Positions 23,101 to 34,615 of a DNA stretch of 64,000 nt are shown here, piece after piece. The notes below the pieces were generated by a model. That model was not told the DNA's origin. It saw only the letters and a list, made by a program, of their open reading frames with translations, and did no database searches. The stretch covers positions 38,455,554-38,519,553 of the forward strand of contig OX485803.1 in NCBI GenBank assembly GCA_950295325.1, given 5' to 3'. Each line of letters opens with the position of its first letter. Position 1 is the first letter of the stretch. The stretch comes from Polytrichum commune. Lineage: Eukaryota; Streptophyta; Polytrichopsida; Polytrichales; Polytrichaceae. The translations under genes and the position numbers were made by a program.

Positions 23101-24543
23101 ACAACTATGGTCATTTTCTTGTGTTCTATCTGCTTAACGCTGAATTTTGGGATGGTTGTGGACAGGTGAACTTCATAGTCGCAGCATGTGAGAATATGAT
23201 CAGTGGTGGAGGCATGAGGCCGGGTGACATTCTTACAGCTTCCAATGGAAAGACCATTGAGGTCTGCATTACCTACCAAACATATCAACTTTTGCATTGA
23301 TGCACAAGTGTTTGAACCCCTTCATCAATAGTTGTGTAAGCTCACTAATGTGAATGGTGGGATATTCTTTGCAGGTAAATAATACAGACGCTGAGGGCAG
23401 GCTCACATTGGCAGATGCGCTAATTTATGCAGGCAATCTCAAGGTTGATAAGGTCTGTAAAGTTCGAGACCTTTTGAGCACGGCTTGACTTCTTTTCAAG
23501 GTTGTGAAATGACTCTTTTGCTGCACTTATTGGTGTGCACTATATGATTATATCTTTGGAGTGATGTCAACTTTCTATCTGTGGATTAGCTTGAGAATTC
23601 ACAATATTCAGAGGATAGATCTTCTGCCAATCTCTGTATTTGAGCTGTTAGAACCATCTTCATTAAATGTACTTTTGGAAATGTGCAGATTGTTGACCTG
23701 GCAACTCTTACTGGAGCTTGCATCATTGCTCTTGGAAATGAGATTGGAGGTGAGTTGCTACATATAGATAAATTTAAAAAATGTTGTTAAATCATGTTTT
23801 CTCTCAACAAGTGTCCTCAAGCTTAGTTATGTCAGTCATGCATCTTGCTTATGTGATGCCAACATTCATTGTGTGATTCCTGGCCTGGTCATCTGAACTA
23901 GGTACTGCAGGTCTGTTTGAGTTTTGTCGTACTCCCAGTGAATTTTCTTCTGAAATTCCCTGTTGTTAATTGTGAATCTGCAGGGATGTTCACACCAAAT
24001 GATGCGCTTGCTGAGGAGCTCACAGAAGCCTCCAAAAAAGGGGGAGAGAAGTTTTGGAGGATGCCCATGGAGGATGGCTATTGGGAGATGATGAAGTCAA
24101 ACATCGCAGATATGGTTAATACTGGTGGTCGTCCCGGCGGGTCCATCACTGCAGCTCTATTCTTGAAGCAGGTCAGTGATTTTGCAACTTTCTGCATAAC
24201 TCTCTTGAATTGACTGTTCCTGCAACCCTGCATTTATGTCAAGCATGTTGCTTGTTGCCAAACTCAAAACTTTGTTTTTCAGATTTGCAGCTTCATTTGC
24301 AGTAATATGCAGTTGCATCTATCAATGAGTGTTTGTGGTTTGATGTCATCTGCATTTTGCTTACACAACACAATGCAACTCTAACTTTTGCAACTTGGGA
24401 GTGATGGCTTACAGTTTGTGGATGAGAATATGCCCTGGGCACATCTGGATATTGCGGGGCCAGTTTGGAAGGACAAATCAGGTGCAACTGGGTTTGCAGT
24501 CTCCACTTTGGTACAATGGGTCACAAAGCACAAATCGTCGTAG
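20132..24543 (+). CDS. LAP: Leucine aminopeptidase, M17 family, plastid-type
   Basis: Ten exons: 20132-20494, 21274-21673, 22042-22236, 22489-22714, 22896-23022, 23166-23261, 23375-23452, 23689-23749, 23984-24171, 24415-24543 (stop TAG 24541-24543). They join in phase to 620 aa; the plant enzymes are about 570-585. Residues 1 to about 94 are Ser/Arg-rich with no acidic run, like a plastid transit peptide; Met 95 (20414) marks where similarity to plant LAPs begins. The N-terminal hexamer domain has WKGDIL (about residue 137) and the catalytic domain holds [11 protein letters not shown] (Lys389, Asp394), Lys401, FDMGG Asp414 and NTDAEGRL (Asp474, Glu476, Arg478). These correspond to the two-metal ligands and the catalytic Lys and Arg of the family, all present. 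It removes N-terminal residues, mainly Leu, from peptides as a hexamer. The exon 1 donor (GAG|GTGCTC) is the least certain junction. A tandem array fills the upstream region. Confidence 0.96.
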
Positions 24544-26235
24544 ATGGCCCAACCTTGGTGTAATGAAAGAGGAAGCTTTCTTTTACAGAGGCTCGTATAG
24601 ATACTCCTCCAGTAGTCTTTCCAGTTCACTGTTTCAGCTTGGTATTCAAGCATGCTAAAACACCTCTTCAGGTGCACTTGTAAAGTTCAGACTTAGTTCC
24701 AAATACCTGGGTTCATAAAGAAATGCTATCTTTTCAATATATTTGTGAAAGTGTGATGCAGTTTCATATGAGGATTGGTCCTCATTCACGATTTGGGCTT
24801 TTGTTTGTGATGTGTACCTGAATGTTGTAGTTAGGCAATGGTTTGGCTTAGTGTTGAAGTCACAAATCCTCTGTATATACAGTATATATAAACATAAGCA
24901 TCAGAGGTATTTCTTTCTTGATCAAAAGCTAGCCCACCGATTTCTTTTGAAATCAAAATCACTGCTTGTGAATTCAACCTCTTATTCACAATGTGTGTAA
25001 ACATTGTTAACATGATCAAGAAAGAAATACCTCTGATGCTTCTGTGTATATATATATATATATACATGGGGTAGCTTTTGAGGCACTGAGGTGGAAGGAG
25101 ACCTAGCTGGTGATGTGGGATGACTTTGTAAATTGCAAATGCAACGAGAGGTTCTACAATGTATACGTATGTGGCTATGCATAAATTTTTGTGGCAAGAG
25201 TATTTGGCTATGTTTTGGTGATGTGGAGCTAGCACGTGGCCCCCACTTCCAAAGTTATTGATGTAAATGTGGCTAACAAATTGCAAAGAACATATAAATT
25301 GGCTACATGTCAGCATTATTGTGAAAAAAAATTGTTCCATGGGAAAATTGAACTCCGGTCATTGGATTCTGTTCTCTCTAGTGCGAAATGACTTGCAAAA
25401 TCACACATTAGCACAACCCATCCACCACCCTAACAAAATTAGTATCTAAGCAGTTGACATGCATTTGACATCTTTTGACAACGGTTCCTTCCAAATATAG
25501 TTAGTGCACTTAACATGCAGTGTTCAGGATTGAAGTCTTCAGTGTCCTTCAAACGTGATTTGGCCCTTCAAAATATACCTCTCAAAACAACCTTTCAAGA
25601 CGCAACCCCAAATTGAAAATGAAGACATCACTTGAAGTCCTCAATATAATCTGCCTGCCACAAGAACCAACAAGCGTAAGGCATTGTCACTCCAAGAAGT
25701 GGAGTTAGATGGTTGAATCTTAATTCTTCACATTGTATTGGAAACATGTACCATATAATTCATTCACAAGTTTAATATGAGTTTTGTATTTCATTTCTAT
25801 AATCTTAGTTTGATGTGTTGGATTTGAAACAACCGTTCAACTGAATGGCTGAAATTTCAGAGCCCTTTAAAATGAAACTCATATGAGGGCTTCAATCTTG
25901 AACGCTACTTACATGTCCTCCCACGAATATTTCCCTTGCATCTTTCCATTTGCTGTGGATTGTATCCAATTGCATGTGCACAATATGCACTACAAACACA
26001 AATTCCACTATCGTGGAAATGAAACTTCATCCGCCCTCTATCACCATCAATTCTATTTGCACAAATTCATTTCTATCAATATCCATATCACCTTCTCCTC
26101 ATACATCTTTTAATTAATCCATACTCGGTACCTCAATCTCATAATCTTCATGTCCTGCACCCTTGTCAAGCACTTTCTAGTGCATTTGGTTGATTGCATC
26201 ACATTCTTGACATTTAGCAAAGACACCTTTTGCAA
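24544..26235. other. Downstream of the aminopeptidase; no clear gene
   Basis: The first part is presumably 3' UTR. It then holds a hairpin (24897-25040), a (TA)n run near 25052-25070, and AT-rich DNA. Just before the copia insertion (about 26.10-26.235 kb) the minus strand again looks coding-like, with a frame reading KGVFAKCQECDAI. This could continue the broken frame at 34.77-37.29 kb. Confidence 0.4.
24897..25040. repeat. Inverted repeat, perfect 28-bp arms, 88-nt loop
   Basis: Arms 24897-24924 (agcatcagaggtatttcttt then cttgatca) and 25013-25040 are exact reverse complements. Alternating TA sequence flanks the outer side of both arms. It could be a small MITE or a precursor-like hairpin; nothing else supports an RNA gene. 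Confidence 0.7.
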
Positions 26236-26481
26236 TGTTAAGGCAACCTATAGCTAGCATGATGACCTATAGCCAAATATAGATGACGGCAGCTACCGGA
26301 AGGTAGTTGCACTACACCCGAGGTAGTGGGTCCAGGGTTAGTTAAACATAATACTGTAGGCGGCTAAGTGACGGCTAATTGCCATTAATGTATTCAAACT
26401 TAAATACATATATAAACGGTCACATGGCTTTGGTTGGCCACTTGCACTATTACTCTTAGTGCCTATTGCCTAGTCTTAACA
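26236..26481 (+). repeat. Copia 5' LTR (246 bp)
   Basis: Starts TGTTAAGGCAACC and ends CTAGTCTTAACA, a short inverted terminus TGTTAAG/CTTAACA. It differs from the 3' LTR at about 11 positions by eye (near 95% identity). A TATA-like stretch, AAATACATATATAAAC, lies about 70 bp before its end. The following CGTTATCAG may be the primer site; its tRNA was not identified. Confidence 0.95.
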
Positions 26482-26739
26482 CGTTATCAGTCATGATTGC
26501 TTGAGAGCTCCTAGTTCAATTTTTTTTTTCTCTTTCCCGCTCAAGACTAAGCTTCAACCCTACATAAACGTCTGCTCACTGTCTAGTTCGCTCTCTCCGC
26601 TCCGCTACACCACGTGGAAGCGCTGGTCCTACATCAGCTCATCTGATTCACTTTTTAGATCAGATTGCAACTAGTATTAGATGATCAGACTACAAATTAG
26701 AGAGACCCTAATGGTTAGTTAGAACACCTTAGAGTGTTG

Positions 26740-27085
26740 CTGCTGCAGATACAAGTTGATACAGTTTAGATTTGCTGCAGGCAAACTTCTTCTAGCTGCT
26801 ACAGAAAACTTTCTCCTCTTGCTGCTACAGACAAATTCCTTCTTTTGCTGCTGCAGACAACCTCATTTTTGTTGCTGCAAATAACTTCTCCATATTGCCG
26901 CAGAAAACCTCTTATTGTTGCTGTCACAGAGAACTTCTCCTTGTTGATGCAGACAACACTTACCTGCTGCCGCTGCAGACAACTTTCATTCGCTGCTGCC
27001 GCAAACACGTCATTATACTGCTGCCGCAAACAATCTCTTTCTGCTGCTCCCGAAGGTGGCCTGCTGCTGATGCAGCGAGTTGCTG
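26740..27085 (+). repeat. CTGC-rich degenerate repeats in the copia leader
   Basis: About a dozen imperfect 25-30-bp units built on 'ttgctgctgcagacaa..cttctcc'. They lie between the 5' LTR and gag. Similar CTGC-rich repeats occur in the LTR-like insertion at 29.2 kb and ahead of the LINE at 58.2 kb. Confidence 0.7.
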
Positions 27086-27348
27086 ACTAGCTCTGATAAG
27101 CTTACTTACTTACTTACTTTCATTCTGGCCAAACTCACATTGAATCTGAAACCACAACAAATCCAGTCCAGATACACAAATGTACACTTTACTAGATCAG
27201 AAGTATATTTGTATACTTCCGATGCTACATTTGTTCAATCAAATTGTAGTAGGCCGAAACCAAAAAGTATCATCACTCTAGTATATAACTTACAACACAC
27301 TCTATAGATAGCTCACCTAGTTACCATCAGATTCCTAGATGATATGAA

Positions 27349-28578
27349 ATGGCATCATCTTTGAATCCGATAGTGACACTAGCTACCATTAGTCGACCAC
27401 TAGTAAATATCGGTGGAAACATGAAAGTGGAATTCAACCCCCTTGCTGCCGATGGGTCGAACTACCTAGAATGGGAAAATGATGCTAGGGTAGCTCTAGG
27501 AGCCGAAAAAACAACTATCTACCTTGACAAAACAACAGCCGAAGGTCGGCCCGATTCTCTAAAATGTCAAGTGTTGATATATTCTTCTCCGAAGGCACCT
27601 ACACCCGTCCTTGAGACAACAATACATTAAAGTTGATCACCCAGCTAACCTGTGGACTCATCTACGTGACAGGTTCCATCATGAACATACCATATTTCTA
27701 CCTGAGGCTAGAAATAACAAGATTAATCTCAGGGCCCTTGATTTTCCCGATTTGCTCTCATTTAACGGAGAACTCCACCGAATCTCATCTCAACTTAGCT
27801 TGTGTGGTGAGCCACTCACTGAGGCTCAACTGATCGATAAGACTCTCTCCACTTTCCCACCTGCTTTGCAATTCTTGCCCAACAATACCGAAACATGAAA
27901 TTTGAGAAACATAGCACACTGATGTCTCACCTTCTTCTCGTAGAGAAACATCAGGCAATGTTGCTTAAAAATGCAGAATCCAGGCCCGCACGTGAGATCC
28001 ACGCCATGATAGCTGTTGGACCATCAAAAAGAGCGCCGGCCGTACACCTCTCGGAGGCACCGCGCCGATCACCAAGGGGTTTCTAACGCCGACCTCCACC
28101 TAGGTCATTTAAATTCAAGCATAGGGACCAAAAACCGAGGTATGTTCCGCCAAAACATAAAGCCTAAAAGCAATCCACATCCTCATGTCATAAATGTGGC
28201 CGCTCGGCCATTATGCGAGAGATTGTCGAGCATCGGCTTACGTAATTTAGATGTATAAGGAGCTACAGAAATTACGTAGCCAAAATAGAGAATCTCATGC
28301 AGTCCAAATTCCATCTATCCCTGATATGGACATAGAGAATTACATGACTGTTACAACTTCAATGACTCAAGGTATGGAGGCTGCCCTATTGGACAATGCC
28401 TCTACACATACCGTATTGAGGAGTTTAATGTTTTTATCATTCCCGGCTGGTAACATAGGTTGGCGAACTAGCCACGTTACCACAATAGCGGGACAAAAAA
28501 ACATAACCTTCAAAGAAGGCATAACAACTGTGTTGCTACCAGGGGACCACCCGATAACATGTCGAGATGCTATGTATG
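27349..28578 (+). pseudogene. Copia gag and protease remnant
   Basis: Gag starts at Met 27349 with the typical N-terminal block FNPLAADGSNYLEWENDARV. After a frameshift at about 27.61 kb a UBN2-like segment follows (NLWTHLRDRF, FNGELHRISSQL). The zinc-knuckle region at 28.1-28.25 kb is too damaged to be sure of. The protease follows at 28251-28578 with LLDNASTHTVL in place of the usual D-S/T-x-S/T active site. The frame stops at the 28579 insertion and resumes at 30140. Confidence 0.8.
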
Positions 28579-29170
28579 TGTGAGGCCAAACCCACCACAC
28601 GTAAGCGTCCTAGTCCAGGTGATGATTTTGAGAATCACATTCACTTCATATCATCATAAGGTGAATTGCTATGTGGCTCTCATGCCCAAGGTACTCACTT
28701 TATCTTAACTCAACTTGTTACATTATTTTGAATCTCTTGGCGTATGGTGGAATGTGATTTCTCAAGGGTCCAACCTGCGGCCTTGGCCACGCATGCCCTT
28801 AAAGAGAGTCCCCTAGCACCCTTGATCTTACTCCCCTTGTATTGACCATCGCTAGAGTGGTTAACGTTCTCCATCACTTGTGCACTTGCTTTATTTAATA
28901 TAGAGGCTGCATGCGTTGAAAAACGCTATTCTCTATAACCCATAGTAGGTACACTTTGCCAGTGAAGGCCACACATGCCAAGCAAGCCTAATGTGACTAG
29001 CTACTTATCTATGAGCTAATTAAGTTGTCTACCTACTAGGCTATCTTATTTGTAACTAGTACCCATTAGTTAATGAGTAATTGCCACCTTGCTTACTTCC
29101 ACTAATTAACTACCCATTGTAGCTTCATGTGTATAGGTTAATAACCCAACCAACTTCCAGTATGTAGCCC

Positions 29171-29440
29171 AGTAAACCAGCTTAATGTAGCTCAGAAATT
29201 CAGCTCCCAGCTGCTGCAGCCGAATACAACCCAGTAGACCAGTTGAATGTAGCTCAGGAAATCAGCTCTCAGCTGCTGCAGCCGAATGCAAACCAGTAAC
29301 TAGCTTAATGTAGCTCAGAAATTCAGCTCCCAGCTGCTGCAGCCGAATGCAGCCCAGTAGACCAGCTTAATGTAGCTCAGAAAATCAGCTCCCAGCTGCT
29401 GCAGCCGAATGCAGACCAGTAACCAGCTTCCAGCTGCTGT
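29171..29440 (+). repeat. 62-bp tandem repeat, four copies plus a partial
   Basis: Units start at 29171, 29233, 29295, 29356 and 29418. Each contains 'cttaatgtagctcag', 'tcagctcccagctgctgcag' and 'ccgaatgca', with only a few changes among copies. It lies inside the LTR-like insertion. Confidence 0.9.
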
Positions 29441-29589
29441 CTAAATATTAAACTAGCCACCCCACACCACTAATTAAGACTTCCACTAAACTCAAGATAA
29501 TCTTTCAACTAACCAACTAATTCCAACCTCTTAATTCTAAATGTTTAACTACCTAATCCCTAATATTATGTCTAATGCTAAGAGCTTAC

Positions 29590-29790
29590 CCCAAGTGTGA
29601 GCGGTGAGAGAGAGAGCTTAACTAATTAACTTCACTAAAACTAATAACCCACACACGTGGCTCAAGCTCTTAAGAACTTGCTCCCTTGAGAGCGCTTAAT
29701 GGAGAGAGAGGGAAATGAGAGAAAAAACACCTTAAGTAGCAAAGAGGGAGAGAGGGAGAGAAAGAGAGAGAGAGGTGAGGATAGGGTGAG
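29590..29790 (+). repeat. GA-rich low-complexity tract
   Basis: Interspersed runs of gagagagag and ggagagagggagagaaagag within the LTR-like insertion. Position relative to the insertion ends would fit a promoter or leader segment of an LTR, but no TATA box is assigned. Confidence 0.5.
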
Positions 29791-30139
29791 AAGATAAGCA
29801 CCTCCAATCACAATTCTTTAACCCTCTCCTCCAAAGTAGGGACTAATCCCCATCCACCAAGCTTCCTTCTTCCTAAACCAACAAGGTGGATCCAAAAGTG
29901 GGCATTTAACCCGTGGAGCTCACCTTGCCTCACCTTACCCCTTACTCACATAATCAAAGCATCCTCTTATTGAAATCAAACCTTGAAATAGCCACGCCAC
30001 ACCACCTAATGCCTAAATTTAAATCCACACCACACTTCATTCTTTTTATGTTTTGTGAATCATCATAACACATCAAAGTCAAACTAAAATTGGTTTCGAA
30101 GAGTTAATCACCACATGTGGGCACCATTTTGGGCTCACA

Positions 30140-30384
30140 GCATGCTCCCGATGCCTTCCGAAGCCTGATCAGCTACCGGTACCTAAGGGCAAATGGTATC
30201 CACCTCTCTACCACGATAGAGAACGATGAAGAGGCGCTGACACTCAGGCAGGGACAGAGAACCCTCGCCACCGCAATAGCGGGAGTCGACGGCCTGTATG
30301 AGATCGCTATCAAAGCAATTAGCCCCACCCCTAGGGTTGAGGAAGAAGTACGTTTGGTTGCACGGGACAGAGGTCCCGATGTAA
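30140..30384 (+). pseudogene. Copia pol segment between two insertions
   Basis: Protease-integrase linker of copia pol: DAFRSLISYRYLRANGIHLS, then ENDEEALTLRQGQR and GLYEIAIKAI. The reading frame is open here. The ATG-started frame at 30117 is an artefact, since its first codons belong to the inserted LTR. Confidence 0.8.
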
Positions 30385-30629
30385 CACTACAAGAGTTTAT
30401 ATGACCTATTTGATAAAAATGTGACGAAATTCTGTTAATTTGGGTGTTATATAGGGCACCTTGATTCGGTCATACAATTAACAGAGTTCTGTCAATTTCT
30501 TTGTCATCTGGGACAATTATACACGTAGGATTCCATTTACTCCGGCCCCCTTGCCATGTTGGATTCTCTTTATCTCGTCATTTACCCATGGTGATGTGGT
30601 TTAATGTCCAAGTTATATTAGTAAAAAAT

Positions 30630-30825
30630 CCTAAATTAGTAATCCACCCTCGCATTCGGGGCCTACTCACATAGGTCTAAGGGCGAAGGGCCACCTCACC
30701 TAACCTAGGCTAATGGACAAAGCCACCTACCCACCCTAGGCGAAGCCAAGGGTGAGGGGTCAAAGGGATCGAACCTTGAACCTCTTGGCTTAGTGTGAAG
30801 GCCTTAGCCACTAAGACATCGCTCA
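30630..30825 (-). mobile_element. tRNA-derived SINE nested in the CACTA element
   Basis: On the minus strand the head is tRNA-like: GCGATGTCTTAGTGGCTAAG with a Pol III A-box-like TAGTGGCTAAGG (30802-30813) and a perfect B box GGTTCGATCCC (30765-30775) at tRNA-like spacing. A body of unrelated sequence follows, ending near a TTTTTTACTAA stretch. It differs from the 10.7-kb SINE. The target duplication was not resolved. Confidence 0.75.
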
Positions 30826-31059
30826 TTACATGATATAGGCCAAGTATGTAAGAGTTTTGTATGAAGAAGCCATAAGACTTATAAACTTATGTATATATAT
30901 TTTTTAATTAGTGAAAGTAAAAAAAACATAGAATTAATGTATTTACTGTTTTTAATTAGTACGTATTGTATTTGTATTAAAAACAATTTACAAAAATACT
31001 CCTAAACATTATTACAGTAATTACAGTAATTATTTTAACTACATCAATTACAATAATTT

Positions 31060-31290
31060 CAGTATTTACCTAAATTAGAAATTTTCAATATTTACTTAAA
31101 TTAGCAAATTTCGGTATTGACCTAAATTAGCAAATTTCAATATTTACTTAAATTAGCAAATTTCAATATTTACTTAAATTAACAAATTTCAGTATTTACT
31201 TAAATTAACAAAATTCAGTATTTAGTTAAATTGGTAATTTCAGTATTTACTTAAATTGGTAATTTCAGTATTTACATTAATTAATTAAAT
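31060..31290 (+). repeat. AT-rich tandem repeat, about 27-28 bp unit
   Basis: About eight imperfect copies of 'aaatttcagtatttacttaa/attagc' inside the CACTA element. Likely the subterminal or internal repeat region usual in that superfamily. Confidence 0.7.
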
Positions 31291-31581
31291 TAGTTATTAC
31301 ATTAATTATAGTAAATACATTATTTATATTAATTACTTATACTAGTAATTACAATAATTAAAAACCTTTTGTAACACCTTTTGTTGTTAATAAATATGAG
31401 ACACATGCTCAGGTGAAGGGAATAAGTTAAACGTGAAATATATAAATCTGATGACAGAAAATTGACACAAATTTTGAATAATGCCCGAATTGACAAAAAC
31501 TCATAGCTTTGAGCTGATTTTGTCACTTCGGACATTTTAGTGTCACATTTTTGTCAATTATACACCCATTTCCTTGTAGTG

Positions 31582-34278
31582 TAAGAACCCGCAACTTAGC
31601 CCGAAAAACTGGCATATATCTCATGGCAGCTGGTCTCTCAGATATATGGCATAAAAGGCTTGGATACCTTAGCACTACTATATTTCGGAGGATGCTCCCC
31701 GTCCTGGCCGGCCATAACCTTACATCCGCGGATGCTGGCAAGATAGCCCCATGTGAGGCATGCATTTAAGGTAAGATCATCAAGAGGTCGTCCCAGTGGC
31801 AACTCCCCACCGAATTACCACCACCGCTCCATCGACTTTAAGGTGATATCTGTGGACCTATCAACCACCTTCAAATTCATTTCGGTATTTTCTAGTGCTC
31901 ATAGACGCATCCAGAAGCCACCTAGAAGTAGTCCTCTTAACCATTAGGAATCTTGTATTCTCCATAATTCTTGCAATTCTGATACGCTATAAAAACCATT
32001 TTCATGAATACCTTGTCAAATTCCTCTGGATGGATAATGCATTAAAATTTCGTTCACATGCATTTGAGGATTATTGTCCCGCATCAGGCATCACCCTTAC
32101 CTATGCCGTACCTTATGAACATTCGCAAAATGGTATTGCGGAAGCTTTCATAAAGAAAATTCAGCTAATAACTAGGTTTTTGCTCATCCATGCTAAACTC
32201 CCAGATTCATTTTGGGGCCATGCGGTTCTTCATGCCGCAACCCTCCTACGGTTGAGACCAACTTTATTCAACCAACAAATCCCATATGAACTCATTGCCG
32301 ACTGGCCACCCAACATTATCCACTTACGTGTACTTGGCTGACAGATTTTGGTACCTGTACATGAACCACAGCGAAAAATCATAGGGATTCACCGATTCGA
32401 AGCCATTTACCTCGGATACGATTTCCCTAGTATCATCAGATATATGGATCCCAAAATTGGGACCATCCTCAAAGCCATGCTAGTAAACTGTAAGTTCATT
32501 GAACACATATTTCCCAACCCACCGGTTGACCGCACGGTCAAACAAATCCCATTAAATTTCCAGGCCCCTGAAACCTTGATTCTAAACCCGGATCCTCGAA
32601 CATCACTAGTTGACACCGAAGTCACTAAACTCATCAACCTGAAGGACCTAGTGGAACAGATCCCCGATGGTTTCTACCCGGACCTTAGAGTACTTCGGAA
32701 CCCACTACTCGGGACAAGTAACATTATACCCAACAAAAGGTATACACATTTATCAGAAAACACTAGATATTCGGAGAGGTATCCACTAAATTTATAAAAC
32801 CACCGGTAGGCCACAAACTAATTTTCTCCAGGAAATTTGATGCTAACGGCAAGTTGCTTCGATTCAAAATCCGCCTTATTGTTGAAGGTTTTTCACAACG
32901 ACCGGGAGAGGACTTCGACCAAACCTACGTGCCCGTCTTGGATATCACATAATTCAGGTACATGTTAGCATTAGCAGTCCATTTCGGCCTTGAAATCTTT
33001 CTCATGGATGTTGTAACAGCTTACCTATATGACAACCTGAATATGCTCTTATATATCTCACCCCCTTCATATTTCCTACCAAAGCTGCCTACCCCCTCAC
33101 TCGAGAGATTTCTAGGCCTACGTATATGTAAGGCATTATACGGCTTAAAATAAGCCGGCATAATGTGGTATCACCTGCTCCGAGATTTTCTGATTTCACA
33201 TGGATTTTTGCATGATCCGATTCTATCATGCATCTTTACTTTGACTCAGAACTCGCAATATCTTATTGTGGCTGTGTATGTGGATGATCTGAACTTGATT
33301 GGATCCCCGACATTGTGTAAATACACCGAGACTTACTCACGGCCCAATTTGACATGAAATTGCTCGGAAAGACCTCGTTTTGTCTTGGTGTACAGATCCA
33401 ACACTTTCTGAATGGCGTCCTTCTATACCAACAATTTTATATCCGTAAGCTGCCCAAATTCTTCAACATGAATCAGGCTGACGCATTGGCCGCGCCAATG
33501 ATCGGGAGGAGCCGCAGCGATGATGACCCGTACCGACCTTGCTCGGAGAAGGAGGAGGAGATAGTGGACATGTCCAAATACCTCACGGCGGTTGGATCGT
33601 TCACATATCAAACCACGCATACAAGGCCAGACATCGCATTCACAACAAACATGCTCGCGAGCACAGTAAAAAACCGACCGCCCACCATTGGAATGGTGTT
33701 AAGCACCTACTCCGATACTTACGAGGAACGGAAGACCTCGGGTTGTACTACAGAATGACACAAATGGCGAGATCATAGGATATGTTGACTCCGGATTCAA
33801 AACAGATGAGACAACGGACAAGTCTCAAACCGGTTACATATTCATCAAGAACGGAACACCGATATCATGGAAATCGGCCAAGCAAACCGTGACCGCCACA
33901 TCCACGAATCATGCCGAATTCCTAGCATTTCACGAAGCATCAAGAAAAACGGTATGACTAAGGACAATGCAAGAGATCCTAGCCAAACAATGCAAGCTGA
34001 ATCAAAAGTTCAAACCAACGGTCATATTCGAGGATAATACAGCATGTGTCGCCCAAATGAACACGGGTTTCATTAAGGCTGATCGGGTAAAACACATCAG
34101 CCCACATATATTCGGATTTGTTCAAGGCCTTATAGAAACATGTCAGATTGAGATAAAGAAGATAGAATCCGAAAACAACATAGCAGATATGCTTACAAAG
34201 GCATTACCTGCCTATAAGCATAAGAAGCTAGTGTTAAAGGCAGGAATGAAAACCTTACACAAACTCACTTCGAACTAG
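31582..34278 (+). pseudogene. Copia integrase, reverse transcriptase and RNase H remnant
   Basis: In order: pre-integrase with IWHKRLGYLSTTIFRRMLP; an integrase core with the segments LWMDNALKF and HSQNGIAEAF; RT with MDVVTAYLYDNLN, CKALYGLK, then a stop, and the catalytic VAVYVDDLNLIG; and RNase H with FEDNTACV and the terminal NNIADMLTKAL. Several stops and frameshifts (about 31.77, 32.34, 32.80, 33.15, 33.35 and 33.76 kb) disable it. The final frame ends at 34278, shortly before the polypurine tract. Confidence 0.9.
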
Positions 34279-34360
34279 ATTACACTCTTTTCTTTATTGT
34301 TGATTTTTTCCTTTGGGTTTTACAGTAGTAAAGTTTTTAATGAGGTGATCGCTATAGTTC

Positions 34361-34369
34361 GAGGAGGAG
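34361..34369 (+). other. Copia polypurine tract
   Basis: GAGGAGGAG lies directly before the TGTTAAGG start of the 3' LTR, the usual place and make-up of the plus-strand primer. Confidence 0.85.
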
Positions 34370-34615
34370 TGTTAAGGCAACCTATAGCTAGCCTGACGAC
34401 CTATAGCCGAATATAGATGACGGCAGCTACTGGAAGGTAGCTGCACTACACCCGAGGTAGTGGGTCCAGGGTTAGTTAAACATAGTATTGTAGGCGGCTA
34501 AGTGACGGCTAATCGCCATTAATGTATTCAAACTTAAATACATATATATACGGTCACATGGCTTTGGTTGGCCACTTGCACTATTACTCTTAGCGGCTAT
34601 TGCCTAGTCTTAACA
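34370..34615 (+). repeat. Copia 3' LTR (246 bp)
   Basis: Same length and same termini as the 26236-26481 copy, with about 11 differences, and followed by the TGCAA duplicate. Confidence 0.95.

Larger units (their letters stand above)
28579..30139. mobile_element. LTR-like insertion, 1,561 bp, probable solo LTR
   Basis: Starts TGTGAGGCCAAACC and ends TTTTGGGCTCACA, an inverted TG..CA terminus. It is flanked by GTATG (28574-28578) and GCATG (30140-30144), a 5-bp duplication with one change. The copia pol frame runs on in the same frame on either side once the insertion and one duplicate are set aside. It has no coding domain, PBS or second LTR, which suggests a solo LTR of a larger retrotransposon. 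A small non-autonomous element is the alternative. Confidence 0.75.
30385..31581. mobile_element. Non-autonomous CACTA (En/Spm) element, 1,197 bp
   Basis: Starts CACTACAAG and ends CTTGTAGTG, the hallmark CACTA terminus. It is flanked by TAA at 30382-30384 and 31582-31584, the 3-bp duplication expected for the superfamily. Subterminal motifs such as AAAAATGTGAC occur near both ends in inverse orientation. No transposase. Copia pol continues in frame from one side to the other when the element and one TAA are set aside, so insertion was precise. Confidence 0.9.
26236..34615 (+). mobile_element. Ty1/copia retrotransposon, complete but decayed, with nested insertions
   Basis: Bounded by two 246-bp LTRs and the 5-bp duplication TGCAA (26231-26235 and 34616-34620). 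Domain order on the plus strand is gag, protease, integrase, reverse transcriptase, RNase H, which is copia order. Two other transposons lie inside (28579-30139 and 30385-31581), each with its own target duplication. Without them the element would be about 5.6 kb, normal for the group. Stops and frameshifts occur throughout. Confidence 0.95.

Noticed and set aside
30117-30139. ATG start of the 30117-30404 frame
   Set aside because: These codons belong to the end of the inserted LTR-like element; the copia segment proper starts at 30140.
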